64,000 nucleotides of DNA from Phaseolus vulgaris. Taxonomy: Eukaryota > Streptophyta > Magnoliopsida > Fabales > Fabaceae. Below are positions 1 through 12,030 of the stretch, in pieces (within the stretch, counting starts at the first letter, position 1; the number at the start of each line of letters is the position of its first letter). The notes beneath the pieces were generated by a model, which worked only from the letters and a program-made list of their open reading frames with translations, was not told where the DNA came from and did no database searches. A program made the position numbers and the translations under genes. The stretch covers positions 7,608,013 through 7,672,012 of the forward strand of contig NC_023749.2 in NCBI RefSeq assembly GCF_000499845.2, read 5' to 3'.

Positions 1-3000
1 AGCTTCCCACTCTATCTGGTGCCTTCTCTGAATTTCAGCATTTTCATTCTCAATATCTTTTTTCAACTTTATCTTCTCTTCCCGATGCATCAGAAGTAGC
101 TTGTTCCACTGGCTTTTACGCTTCTGGACGGCTCTAATATTTATAGAATTATCAGTTTTTACCAATTCAGCCTCAGGTGTCACTTCAGTATATGGATGAA
201 CCCCACTTGATGATTCAGAAGCATTTGCATAGCCAGCAAAATTAGAGTTTCGTTTGAGCGATAAAAAACTTTCCCTCAGATCCCAAAGTCTTGAATTGAT
301 TTCATCTACAACTTCTTTCTTGCAGTCAAAATTCAAGTGCTTCTTTGCAAGCAAAAGGGAAGCTTGAAAGTTGAGTTTGTGATTTAGCAAAGCAGCAGCA
401 GTCAAACACTGAAATTTTAAAAGTACACAAAAGCTTGTCAATTGTACGTATTAAAGGCAACCAAGAGAACAACACATTTAATTTAGAGTCTGAAAACCCT
501 AAGAAACTAAATTTTCTACATTTAATTTAACAGGTTAAGATTGAAGCTTAAATCTAGCTTCATTTGACCAGCTGACTGTGCTACTCATATCAGAATCTCA
601 ACTTATAAAATACAAAAAGGCATCCATAAGAAACAGGTTGAAATTGACTGGTTAGATCAAGTGCAGACTAAAAAATTTCTGCCATTAGGTTGCAGCAACA
701 GATAAAATATCAATGGACGAAAAAAACAAGCATCAATGGAGTATTAGATCTTCCCAAAGAGAAAGGCTAACTGATGCAGAATAAAGGATGCTAATGATTA
801 TTAATTTATTATGTTATTCTTATTTCTAAGAAATTGTAAGAATGGTGCACTTCTATGATTTAGTTGGATTTGGGATTACAAACAGTTATTTATAAAAAGG
901 CTAAAAAGAAGTTTTTTAAGCAAGCAAGAGGACTCAGCCAAAGAAAACTGAAAGGGAAAAAATAAGGAAAAAGAAAAAAAAATGTGAGAAAATATTCTGA
1001 CCAGAGATAGTTGAAAAGCCTGTAATATTGGCAATGGTTCTGTACAGATCTGGTAATTGTTCATAGTATATTCAAGACAATTTTGAACCATACTCTTGAC
1101 ATCATCCTGCATGAAAAGAAAATGTCAAAATACAACAAAATTCAAACTGATACTAGAACCCAGATTGAAGTATACTAAATCAACTATCGTGAAACTCGTA
1201 CAAGCATACAGGTTTTAAAAATGAGTCCCTGGGGATGCAGGGTTGGATTCGAAGAATTCAAAGCTATATTTTTAATAAGTCAAAGTCAGAGACAATAAAA
1301 TATATTATGAAAAAATAGATCCACGTTCCTTGAATCTAACCATCATACAACTATTTGAATCTGTTCAGTAACTCACCAAAATGTAATGCAACACCAACAC
1401 ATTTCCCTACTCCAATAAAATCAAAATATCAACAACAAACCCTTGGAGAAACCAAAAGAATGGCATCATGGCAGAGAAATGTTATTATTAATTATTTCCA
1501 GCTCCCTCCCCCCTGGCTATGTTGAAATATATACTGATTGTTGTTTTCTTAGTGGATCTTTATGGTAACTGTCTCAGTTTAAAACAAGTAATATAGGCCT
1601 ACACCTACTATTAAGTTTCAACCTAATACTTTTCCTATTTCAGACATCCCTCTTAAATTTCTAAACATAATGTTACAATATCAACCAAAATCCGAATTCC
1701 ATGTCAACAGGTGTTCTTCAACATAACCTGGATCTACCCTTTTAAACTTGGACTTCACATTTCCAAAACCGACGACATTCCCGCATCATTGTAAGACAGC
1801 CTTCACAAGATTCACACTACAGCATTGCAAACTTACGTGACATGATAAGTAATTTATCATAACATCCAGAACTTAATGAAAGGATAGTATCAAATCAACA
1901 AAATTATGAATGCATAAATCAATATTACTGAAGAGCACATGTTTTTATAGTCTCATAAATGCATTTCATCAATAAAAAAACTGGTAAATAAATTGCAATA
2001 CTATCAACAAAAGACCATAGCAGGACAAACAAACAGCAAGTAAAACATGGCAAAGAGAAAACAAGAGCATACAGGGAGATGCAGAATTTCACAAAGATTT
2101 GCTATCTCTGGCTTCAGTAAAAGATGTAAGCTCCTCTGCTGTTTCCTTATTTTGTCAGTTTCGACAGTGTTTCCTTGAGATCTCGCTGAGTCTGACATTT
2201 GATCAAACAAACAAATGATAAGAACTAGGAACTGCAATTCACATTACCAAACAATGCTGGGATAAGGACAAAAGACAGTTGAGGCAGCACGCCCAAAAAC
2301 TGTCACTTTGAGACAGTAAGGAAACCTGGTTTTGTGTGTGAGGGTGGGAATCAAGCAAATTATTTCTAGGGCTGTGACAAAAAGAATAAGGAAAGGCAAG
2401 TTAACTCAAATCTTAAAAGTTGGGGACGGAGGAAACAAGCACTGTATAGCAGGAGTTAGTACGTATTTCCTTCAGTTTGAAGATGAGAAAAAGAAAAGAG
2501 CAGAATGTATCTTGGCTATGATGAGTGGAAACCCATAGAAATAGATAAGAATCTTCACCAAAGATGGGAAAAGCCACCTATATTACTCCCTCCTTTGGCA
2601 CTATTTGAACTCTGAAGAACTTTTCTCCTTTGATTGGTTCCTATATCTTCCCTCAGATAAACCAGATTGACTACTCTACAACTTATTTCACACTCACTAG
2701 GATAAGATTAATTCAGTAAGAATTTAGGTATCATTTTGATCACCAATGAGCTTGCAACAACTCTTGCTGTGTGAGTGATATGTTGTAAACAGCTGTTTAG
2801 CTGTCCTTAGTGTGGATAGTTAGAAGTTAGTTGTGACAGCAGTCAAAATAGACAGCTCTCACTAATTGTTTCTGTTGCTTGCTCAGCACTCTAAGAGTAG
2901 TTATATCTGATGTAATAGATAGATTCAATACAGTCATCCAAATCACATTTTTCTTTCAGAAATTCAATTTTCTCTATCTTTCTCTCTTAACTCTTGTTAT

Positions 3001-5130
3001 TTATCAATGTCATTGAACTGCGAAAACTCAGAACAAACTGAAACTTAATAATGATGGGGACAACTAACCTTCCTTGTTCCTAGTAGATAACTTTGAAGAA
3101 GGCTGATCAACATTATTGGTCGATTTCCTCCAATCCTTTTTTACATCTGATAAGGAGATCTGCCTAAAAAACAAAACTCAAACCCGCTTAGGAGATAACG
3201 AAATAAGCTTATCCCTTTTCAGTTGCATGTCAAATTTTATTATTATCAATGGTATCTGAGGTGTTGATGGGATGTGACCCATTTCCCAGAAACAATACAA
3301 TCTTCACAGACAAACTAAACTTTAGGTTGTTATAATGGTCAGGGAGTTTCTTAACAATGTGTAGAAAAATCCTACTTGGCATCTCACATCTTCCTAGACA
3401 TAAAACCAAATATGTATTTTCAATATACAGAGAAAGATATCTTCTAAGAAAGAAAAAAAAGGAAATTATGTGAAAGTTAAACTTAATAAAAGCAATAAAA
3501 CATGCCAAATTGCCAATAGGCACGAGCATTGAATGGATTAAAATTCTTAGTTTGTATTAATTCAGGAATAAGATTGATTAATTCCCTAGCATTAGCTAAA
3601 AAATAAAGTACCTTATCCTTTTGGAACATGACCCACTGGTCTCCACAACATTGCTGCATATCCTTGACGGGCGAGTATCCTCAAACAAGTTACTGTTATT
3701 GTTATTCTCCACCAACATAGCAGAAGCATCTGAATGCTTGTCCATCATTGTTCTTTTTCTCTTAGAAGATATTGATTTTTCATCCTTAACATGCTCAATA
3801 CGTTTCCTAATCAGATTTTCATTTGATATGAAATCCTTTGATCCTAAAATTTGTGATCTCTCCTCTTTGCATGAATCAAACTGAACCTTTTCACGTGCTT
3901 CACTGGGCTCACAACTTGCAGTATTAGACAGTACCAATGGATTTACAGTCACATCATAATCTGATAGTTCTTTCACTGGCTCACTCAACTTAGGCTCAGC
4001 TTTCATCTCTTTACCGGTGGCACCTGCAGGCAGCCCAATATCCTTATCATCCCTGGCAGAATCTAAACAGTTCCCTTTAAGACAGCCATCAATCTTGCCC
4101 CCAACCCCATCATCACCTTCTTCAGTTGACCTATCCATCCCATTTGTCTTCACGTGGCAATCTGCCAGTCAAAAGTTAAAATATTAACATGAAAAATATA
4201 CTAACTAACACTAGCACACCTCACTCAGCCACATTTTCAACTATCCAAATTTTAATAACAATACAAACTATTGAGAGACTAGCTTTAAGTCCCATCTTCA
4301 TCTATAACAGCCAAAGTGAACTGAGTGAATGAGTATGAGAGATAGAAAACTGCATGTGATTGATATTTTTTTATACAGAAAATTTAGGAGGGAATTATGG
4401 CATTGATAATTGATTGAAACTGGTAAAATCCAATAACAGAATCCCCTAGCTCTTCATTTTTTTAGTATAAATTAAAATTGATTGGTACTAGTAAAATCCA
4501 ATAATAGAACTCCACCTAGCTCACCATATTTTAGAATAAAAGTGTAACTGATATGAACCATCTCATAACCACCCCACTAAACTCTAACTGACTGCACGAG
4601 TTTTAATAACACTGCGACTGATCTGAAACCGATTCGTAACCACTCTCTCTTCAAGAAATGAAATTCCTCAAATCGTCCAATTTAAAAGAGTTCTTCAGTT
4701 TAGCTTAAGAACTAAGAACGGATAGAGCAAGATACTTACGCTCAGTCACTCTCCTAGTTCTGGGTCTCGAAGAAGCTTCCACGCCACGTTCCTCATTTTC
4801 ATCGTGTCCATCCTCGCTGGCTTCAAACGACAACTGTTTCCCACTGCAATGCCTCTTCTGCCGCGTCCTCGAACCCGAATCCCTGGAAGCCGACGAAGGA
4901 GAAACATGCTTCGTTCTCTCAGATCTCCTCAACGGACTTGGCGTCTCCGTCTTCCTCTTCGGATCCATCCAGCCCACGGACGACGGTGGAGTCCTCTTCT
5001 CGAGACGCTCCGACTTGCGATTTGGAGTGGTGGAGGAAGTCGCAGCGACTTTCTTCGACAATGTCTCTCTCGAAGACCTCGTCATCGGTCTTTTCTCCGG
5101 TACGTGACTGGAGCCGGTATCGTGCGCCAT
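1..5130 (-). CDS. MOM1-like gene-silencing protein, helicase region absent; 3' end beyond window
   Basis: Exons on the minus strand: 5130-4740, 4161-3612, 3163-3069, 2191-2073, 1106-1002 and 408 to below base 1, all with GT-AG borders and compatible phases (556 codons visible). The N-terminal 345 residues are basic and Ser/Arg-rich, with repeated K-S-E-R-L-E and R-R-S-E-R-T type motifs, as at the start of plant MOM1 proteins. Exons 4-6 give the region that follows the helicase in MOM1: K-Q-Q-R-S-L-H-L-L-L-K-P-E, then D-D-V-K-S-M-V, L-E-Y-T-M-N-N-Y, P-I-L-Q-A-F-Q-L-S-L, then A-K-K-H-L-N-F-D-C-K-K and a charged coiled-coil-like stretch. MOM1 acts in the nucleus, maintaining transcriptional silencing of heterochromatin largely independently of DNA methylation. 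Oddity: no chromodomain or SNF2 motifs lie between exons 3 and 4 (intron 3068-2192). The start ATG at 5130 opens the only long coding exon. The identification rests on remembered family motifs; the exon chain is seen directly. It could be a helicase-less paralogue rather than the main MOM1 gene. Confidence 0.8.
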
Positions 5131-6682
5131 TTCCTAGTATTTAAGCCCAAATCACTAACCCTAATTCGCCAACAATAGTTGTTTCGGACACAAGATGTTG
5201 AAAATGGTGAGCTCAGAGACTAATTTTACTCACTTTGGAGATAACTGTCTGAAAACAGCTGCGGTGGTTACTATTCGTGGTAGTTTGATGCTATGTTACC
5301 ATCGAGGGGATTCACCCAACACTGCTATGCTTCACCTATCCCGAGAATACCAGAAAAACTTTTCTGATGAAATAATACCATTGGCTGCGAAAACGAGGAA
5401 AAGGGTATTCTTGACCATCTACACTCATGCCAATTTGTCTTTTACTCTGTTAAGAAAAGGGGAGTGAGGTACACGACAGGGATAAATTACAATGAATTAT
5501 GGTATACTATGTATATAAAATTACACTTCTAGCCTTTCTTACTAGTTAACAAAAGTCTTAATACAAGTATTTTTACTTTTTCTACCTTTCTTGATTTTAA
5601 GTAACATATTTAATTTTTTAGAATAATGAATTTTGAAAACCATCATTAGTTAATGTCATTTCTGCAAAAGTCGCTGTTATAAAACTATTTATATTCTTTT
5701 AAAACTTACTATTTGTGATTGATTTAAGTAAAGAACATACTTTTTTTTAAGGTTTCCTTTATGCTTTACTGCACATGCTTTGTTTTTTTACCCTTTTTAT
5801 CTTGTTATATATTTTTTTATGAAACGAAATCTTAATGACATAAAAAAATATGTTATTATATAAATTTTTTCATATAAATCAAATTTCTATTTTCTAGAAA
5901 AATAAATAAATAGTTTTATCATTATAATTTGAAACTAAAAAAGGCATATTTTTATTAAATTTTTTTATTACTACTATTTATATCTGTACAATTTTGAATT
6001 ATTTAAACTAATTGATATAATAAATATTAAATTTAAATTTTATATACTTTATTTTATTTTTTAATTTAAACTATTTTATATTAAAAAATTATAATTTTCG
6101 TTCTGTGTAATTTTTACAATTATGTAATGAAATATTAACTTCTTTCAATTTGTATAGTCAAATCAGTGAACTACATACAAAATAAAAATATATTTAAAAT
6201 TTTTCTAAACAAATAGTAAGAATAATACAAATATATATTAAAATATAACGATAGTAATGTAAGAAAATTAAATACCTTAAATTAAGGTTATAAAGTTTAA
6301 AATTTCAAAAATAAATCACTTTGAATACTTTGTAAATACTTTTTTGATAGTTAAATTAGTTTATAAGCTAATAATAGCATTGGAATAGATTCTAAATATC
6401 TTTATAAAAAGATATTGTTAAAACAAACAAAAAAATTGAATTATATTTTAAAATTATTTGAAATTTGTTTGTAAAATTTGTTCTAGATGAAGTTTATATC
6501 ACATAAGATTTCTCAAGTAATTTTCTTAAGGATATTGTAATGAGATGGTAATATCATATTTTTAAATATCATATTAATTATTTTATTTTTTATCTTAAAA
6601 TAAGAGTTAACAAATTTTATATTCTGATTTATGTGATTATATTGTCAATTTTAAAAGTATTTTGTATTCTAGATAAAGTTTA
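5131..6682. other. Upstream region of the MOM1-like gene, then AT-rich intergenic DNA
   Basis: The first few hundred bases are of moderate GC and should hold the promoter and 5' UTR of the minus-strand MOM1-like gene. A 90-codon plus-strand reading frame at 5195-5467 resembles no family I know and is probably chance. From about 5480 the DNA is strongly AT-rich with no coding signal. Confidence 0.6.
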
Positions 6683-7019
6683 AGTATCTGATTGGTACCA
6701 GATAAGTCATGTCATTCGGTCTCGATAACTGACCCGACTGCATTAATATACATTAAAGACACCCAATATACCAATATATCAATATACCTCCTTATAACGC
6801 AGTGATCATGCTAGAAATTAGTTAACACTAATATTTAATAAATTCAATCCATTACAACAAAGACCTATAACTAAACACTACGTGTACTTACTTGATCATC
6901 AAAGTACCTTTTTTAAGTCAACCTCGATCGAGCACCAACAATTAAAAGAGGAGACTTGAAGTAAGGAGCGAGAAGGCGACTGACATATTTTCTAGGCCCA
7001 CTTTATCTATACAGATACA
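6683..7019 (+). repeat. Left LTR of the non-autonomous element
   Basis: 337 bp, matching the segment at 11603-12030 block by block. Relative to the right copy it lacks about 60 bp around a TATA-like ACTATAAATAAACC stretch and about 30 bp near the end. It ends at ATACA, directly before a primer-binding-like TTGGCGTCC. Confidence 0.65.
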
Positions 7020-7850
7020 ATTGGCGTCCACCGTAAGATCAAGATAAAGTCAAAGCAAACAAATGGTATCAACAAGACAGAGAGAATGACAAAGGCTGAG
7101 CAAATGACTATGTTCCAGACCTGACAGAAAGATATGACGAAGATGCGCCAGAAGAATGAGGAGGAGATACGAATCCTCCGATAATAGAATTTTCAAATAG
7201 AGCAATGGGAACACAAACTATTATTTTAGAGGAGGAACTTAAGGAACATTCCTTTACTGATCAAATCATGGAAGCACAATTTCCTCCTAATTGGAAAGGT
7301 TTGAACATTGAAAAATATGAAAATAACAAATATAATTGTTAGTATTTAGATCTGTTATCATATTATTTTGAATATAACATATATAATTATTATCATTTAA
7401 ATATGTTGAGATATTATTATGAAAATAACAAATATAACTATTAGTATTTAAATCTGTTATCATATTATTGTGAAGATAATATAAATGATTATTGTCATTT
7501 AAATCTGTTGTGATATTATTATGAAAATAACAAATATAATTGTGTCTATACAGGTACAATTGACGTTCACCGTAAGATCAAGATAGAGTCAAAGCAAACA
7601 AATGGTATCAACAAGACAGAGAGAATGACAAAGGTTGAGCGAATGACTATGTTCCAGACCTTACAAAAAGATATGACGAAGATGCGCCATAAGAACGAGG
7701 AGGAGATACGAATCTTCTGAGAATAGAATTATCAAATAGAGCAATGGGAACACAAACTATTATTTTAGAGGAGGAACTTTAAGGGACATTCCTTTACTGA
7801 TCAAATCATGGAAGCACAATTCCCTCCTAATTGAAAAGGTTTGAACATTG
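7005..7850 (+). repeat. Tandem duplication of LTR end plus leader (about 540-bp period)
   Basis: The segment at 7005-7310 (LTR end TCTATACAG-TACAATTG, leader, then GAAGATGCGCCA and GAGGAGGAGATACGAATC) recurs at 7543-7850 with few changes. Both copies run into the same AT-rich minisatellite. The repeat includes the last bases of the LTR, so it is a duplication within the element rather than a second insertion. No coding frame stays open in either copy. Confidence 0.75.
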
Positions 7851-8580
7851 ACAAATATGGAAATAACAAATATAATTGTTAGTATTTAGATTTGTTATCA
7901 TATTATTTTGAATATAACATATATAATTATTATCATTTAAATATGTTGAGATATAATTGTTAGTATTTAAATATGTTATCATATTATTATGAAGATAATA
8001 TAAATGATTATTATCATTTAAATCTGTTGTGATATATATTATTATGAAAATAACAAATATAATTGTTATGATTTAAATTTGTTATCATATTATTCTGAAG
8101 ATAACATATATTATTATTATCATTTAAATCTATTGGGATCTCTGAAGATAACAAATATAATGATTGTTATTTAAATATGTTATCATATTATTATGAAGAT
8201 AACATATATATGAGTATTATAATTTAGAATTGTGTGATCTTATTTTGAAGATAATATAAATTTATTATCATTTAAATTTGTTGTGATATTATTCTAAAAA
8301 TAAATATAATTGTTATGATTTAAATTTGTTATCATATTATTCTGAAGATAACATACATTATTATTATCATTTAAATCTATTGGGACATATGAAGATAACA
8401 AATATAATGGTTATTATTTAAATATGTTATTATATTATTCTGAAGATAACATATATGATTATTATAATTTAGAATTGTGTGATCTTATTATGTAGATAAC
8501 AAATATAATTATTGTTATTTAAATATGTTATCATATTATTCTAAAGAAAACATATATAATTATTATTATTTAAATATGTT
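7310..8580 (+). repeat. AT-rich minisatellite array
   Basis: Repeated unit of roughly 55-65 bp built on ATAACAAATATAATTGTTA, ATTTAAATCTGTTATCATATT and ATTATTCTGAAG. It covers about 1.2 kb and is interrupted once by the duplicated leader. Long reading frames here are low-complexity artefacts of the repeat. Confidence 0.85.
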
Positions 8581-8960
8581 GTGTATTCTCGTCAAAAAAG
8601 ACAAATGAGAAGAGATCAGGCCAAACTCTAAAGGATGACTCCCAAAATTAAGATAAGTATTATTCTATGCAATACATAATACACTGATGTATTTTATGTT
8701 CTTACCCACTTGATCGTTGGAGTATTGACAAAAGGTGGAATTGCCTCATCACATATATGATTGTTTTATTTAAATTTGTTGTGATATTATTCTCGTCAAA
8801 ACAGACAAATGAGAGGACATAAGACAAAACTATGTAAATAGAGGATGACTCTAAAAAATAAGATAAGTATTATTCTATGCAATACTAATGTATTTTATGC
8901 TCTTACCCACTTGATTGTTGGAGTATTGGAAACAGGTCAAACCCCCCTCTCATTGTGACT
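8580..8960 (+). repeat. Two tandem copies of an LTR-end fragment
   Basis: The block TCTCGTCAAAA-AGACAAATGAGA through GATAAGTATTATTCTATGC to CTTACCCACTTGAT-GTTGGAGTATTG appears at about 8588-8740 and again at about 8790-8935. The ending (acttga-cgttggagt followed by a CAGGT-type end) resembles the 3' part of gypsy LTRs of another family. There is no coding content. Confidence 0.7.
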
Positions 8961-8999
8961 ATCACACATCTAGAAAGTTTTCAATTATGACAAAATTTT

Positions 9000-10090
9000 G
9001 AACACCATTCGGTCAAGTAACCTTTGCCTTAACATGACAATCCCTCCCGATGCGCAAAGACTCTTCATCCAAGGCAACTTGCTTAACAATTAGCAGCCAT
9101 TGTCGAACGAACAAGTCACTACACGCAACAACTCGGTTAAACACAACCGCTTAACAACTAGCGACCCTTACCGACTGAAAGATCACTCGGTTAAGGCAGT
9201 CGCATAACAGCTAGCAAGCCTTACCGACCGAAAGACAACTCGATTAAGGCAACCGTTTAACAATTAGTGACCCTTACCGACCGAAAGACAACTCGGTTAA
9301 GGCAACTGCTTAACAACTAGCGACCCTTACGACCGAAAGACAACTCGGTTAAGGCAACCACTTAACAACTAGCGATTCTTACCGACCGAAAGATCACTCA
9401 GTTAAGGCAATTGCTTAACAACTAGCGATCCTTAACGATTGAAAGACAACTCGGTAAAGGCAACCGCTTAACAACTAGCGACCCTTACTGACTGAAAGGT
9501 CACTCGGTTAAGGCACTCACTTAACAACTAGTGACCCTTACGATCGTAAGACAACTCGGTTAAGGCAGCCGCTTAACAACTAGCGATTCTTACCGACCGA
9601 AAGATCACTCAGTTAAGGCAGTCGCTTAACAACTAGCAACCCTTATCGACCGAAAGACAACTCGGTTAAGGTAGTCACTTAACAACTAGCGACCCTTATC
9701 GACCGAACTCTTCGGCCAAGGCAGTTTGCCTAACAATTAGCAGCCCTTACAAAACACACAACAAATTGGTTAAGGCAGCTGTTGAATAACTAGCAACCCT
9801 TACCGATCGTCACTTATTTGGATAAGGCAGTTCGCTTAACAACTAGCAGCCCTTACCAAATTGAACAACTACTCGATCAAGACGATTCGCTTAAACAACC
9901 CTTACCAACCACGAGTTCACATACTCAGATATTGCCTTCAAATTGGCCATCACATAAAGTAGCTTGCTTAACAATTAGCAGCCCTTCCCGAAGGAACGCC
10001 ACATTACATGCAACTCTTCGGCTTAGTCAGCTTGCTTAACAATTAACAGCCTTTCTCGAACGAACTCTTCGGCCAACCTTCCCGAACGAA
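9000..10090 (+). repeat. 53-bp minisatellite with an inverted repeat in each unit
   Basis: About twenty head-to-tail copies, progressively degenerate at both ends, of a unit containing GACCGAAAGACAACTCG, GGTTAAGGCAACCGCTTAAC and AACTAGCGACCCTTACC. Most units carry an imperfect palindrome, GTTAAG-N7-CTTAAC. The array is GC-richer than the surrounding DNA and has no unique spacers, so it is not a CRISPR. It lies inside the non-autonomous LTR element. Confidence 0.85.
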
Positions 10091-10375
10091 TGCGTAATGC
10101 GCCAATACGATTAAGGAAGTTTTGCCTTAAAACAACAATCCCTACCGATATCCTAAATCTACACCCTTTAGCTAAGGAAGTGATACAAACCAAAGCAACC
10201 GGTAGATGACTAAGGACATATCAAGCACCTCACAAAAATGTTAGTCATCTCAGTATACAAATTTAGGCCCCACCAAACCTCGAGAAAGCATCAACGGAAG
10301 AAGAAGCTATAAACCATAACATCAGAAGTTCTTCCTTCTAGTCTTTTCCACAAGAGAAAAATTATGTAAATAAAT

Positions 10376-11000
10376 TAGGCTCACTTTAGGGGTCTAAATA
10401 GCAAACATAGGCTAAAATAAGGTGCCTTTAGCATAATAGGGCGTGTAGGTATCATTTTAGCTTGTTCCTAGCCCTTTAGGAAGATATTTTGACCTAGTTT
10501 CTAGAAGGACAAGCCTAGGATGCAGGATTGACTTAGTCAAACCCTAAGGCAACCCCCTTTTTCCCTTTTCCCATCCTACCCCTCTTGCTTGTTTCCAAGG
10601 CTCCTTTCCCTATAAATAAGAGGTCTACCCATTGTATTTTACAAGTTGAAATTAATAGAAAAATAGTTACTCTGCACAAATTGTGTGAGGTGTTAGTGGG
10701 GTTTGAATTCCTCTTAGCATTTAGGTCTTATCTTGTGAGTATTGAGAGCTCTCAAGTGGCGGCTATCTTCACTTATCTTAGAGGCCAATCACACTCCAAG
10801 TGGCATGTTCCACTTCTCAAATCCACCACATAAGCTTTCTCCTTCCTTCATCTATTCTTCCATTGTCATTCCATTTTTACTCTTTGTATCATGTTCTTGT
10901 TTGGTTTTCCTTGTTTCCATTCAGCAATTCTATTTTGGTTTCTTCTCCTTGTTCTTTAATTCCACCTTCTACCATCATTTTCACCTTATAATTATTATCT
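10376..11000 (+). repeat. Probable solo LTR or LTR fragment
   Basis: Promoter-like sequence with a TATA box (CCTATAAATAAGAGG near 10610), then a transcribed-leader-like stretch with AGAGCTCTCAAGTGGCGGCT and a pyrimidine-rich tail. The layout resembles LTRs common in phaseoloid legume genomes, as I recall them. No second copy is present in the window, so the borders are approximate. Short plus-strand reading frames here are not convincing genes. Confidence 0.45.
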
Positions 11001-11602
11001 TTTCCTTTTGCCTTTGTGAAATGAACCTTCACATCTACTTAACCACTTGGTTAAGTTAATGTCCAGTGGGGATTTTCCTAAGGTCTTTACTCTTAAATTC
11101 CTAAAATCTCAATCTAAGTAAAGTGTCACACCATAAAATGAACAATCCTAAAATTAACTCACATCATGAAGCTTCATCCCTGAGCCAGTCCCTCCTGAAC
11201 GGTTAAAATAAAGTTTGCTTCGAATAAGGAAACTGTCTTAAAACAACAATCCTCAATGCCTAGTTAATGTTCAACCTATCTAAAGCTCGACACAACTTAT
11301 TTAAATCATATTGATCCAGGTATCAGGTCGACGTTCAATCTGTTAAAGACTGAACTTATTTAAGTTATATTTATTCAAGCATACGTTCAACATTGTAAAG
11401 CAATTCAAAAGCCCGAGCGACATCTAATGGATCTTAGTCATAATGATCGTTCGACATACATTATTAAAACTATACAAGTGTCAATAGAGGCATTTAAAAA
11501 ACTACTGAAAATATCAAAAGCAATAAGGCCATTTGGTCGGCAATTAAAGAAGGACAAGAAGTCACTTCATACCTTGAAGCATCCAACGGTCATTAGGACA
11601 AG

Positions 11603-12030
11603 TGTACCAGTTGGTACTGGACAAGCCATGTCACTCGGTCTCGGTGACCGACCGACCACATTAATAGACATTAAAGGCACCCAATATACCAACATACCAA
11701 TATACCTCCTTATAAATCAATGATCATGCTAAAAATCAGTTAACACAGATATTTGATAGATTCAGTCCATCACAACAAAGACCCATGACTAAACACTATA
11801 AATAAACCCTTTACAAAGGTGTAAGGTACGCTTTAATCAACTTTCACTATACACCCTTAACACATAGTACTTACTTGAACTTCGAAGTACCTTTTTCAGG
11901 TCAACCTCGACTGAGCACCAACAATTAAAGGAGGAGACTTGAAGTGAGGAGTGAGAAGGCAACCAACACATCAACAATTTTACAACCAATTCCAAGTACT
12001 ATTTAGGCCCACTTTGTCTATACAAGTACA
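11603..12030 (+). repeat. Right LTR of the non-autonomous element
   Basis: 428 bp, starting at TGTACCAG and ending at AAGTACA. It pairs with 6683-7019 but retains a TATA-like stretch (ACTATAAATAAACC) missing from the left copy. The interior side (11160-11600) is non-coding. Confidence 0.65.

Larger units (their letters stand above)
6683..12030 (+). mobile_element. Non-autonomous LTR retroelement filled with minisatellites
   Basis: Two directly repeated LTR-like segments bound the element: left 6683-7019 and right 11603-12030. They share an opening near TACCAG-TTGGTAC, the block CATGTCA-TCGGTCTCG, the block ACCAACAATTAAA-GGAGACTTGAAGT, and an end at GTACA/ATACA. Immediately inside the left LTR is TTGGCGTCCACCGT, resembling the primer-binding region of plant Ty3/gypsy elements. 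No gag or pol reading frame survives inside; the interior is tandem repeats and other LTR fragments, described separately. The left flank (GTTTA) and right flank (AAATG) do not match, so there is no visible target duplication. It is best read as a decayed, non-autonomous gypsy-type element with nested insertions. Confidence 0.6.

Noticed and set aside
4804..5178. 124-codon plus-strand reading frame
   Set aside because: Antisense shadow of the first exon of the MOM1-like gene.
5195..5467. 90-codon plus-strand reading frame divergent from the MOM1-like gene
   Set aside because: No recognisable domain or signal, and it lies in the probable promoter of the opposite gene; most likely chance.
7287..7559. 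Tyr/Asn-rich minus-strand frame
   Set aside because: Translation of the AT-rich minisatellite.
9000..10090. CRISPR-like array of regularly spaced repeats
   Set aside because: Units are directly adjacent with no unique spacers, and the DNA is plant nuclear; it is a minisatellite.
10742..11059. 105-codon plus-strand frame rich in Phe/Ser
   Set aside because: Pyrimidine-rich LTR leader read as protein; no domain and no support for a start.
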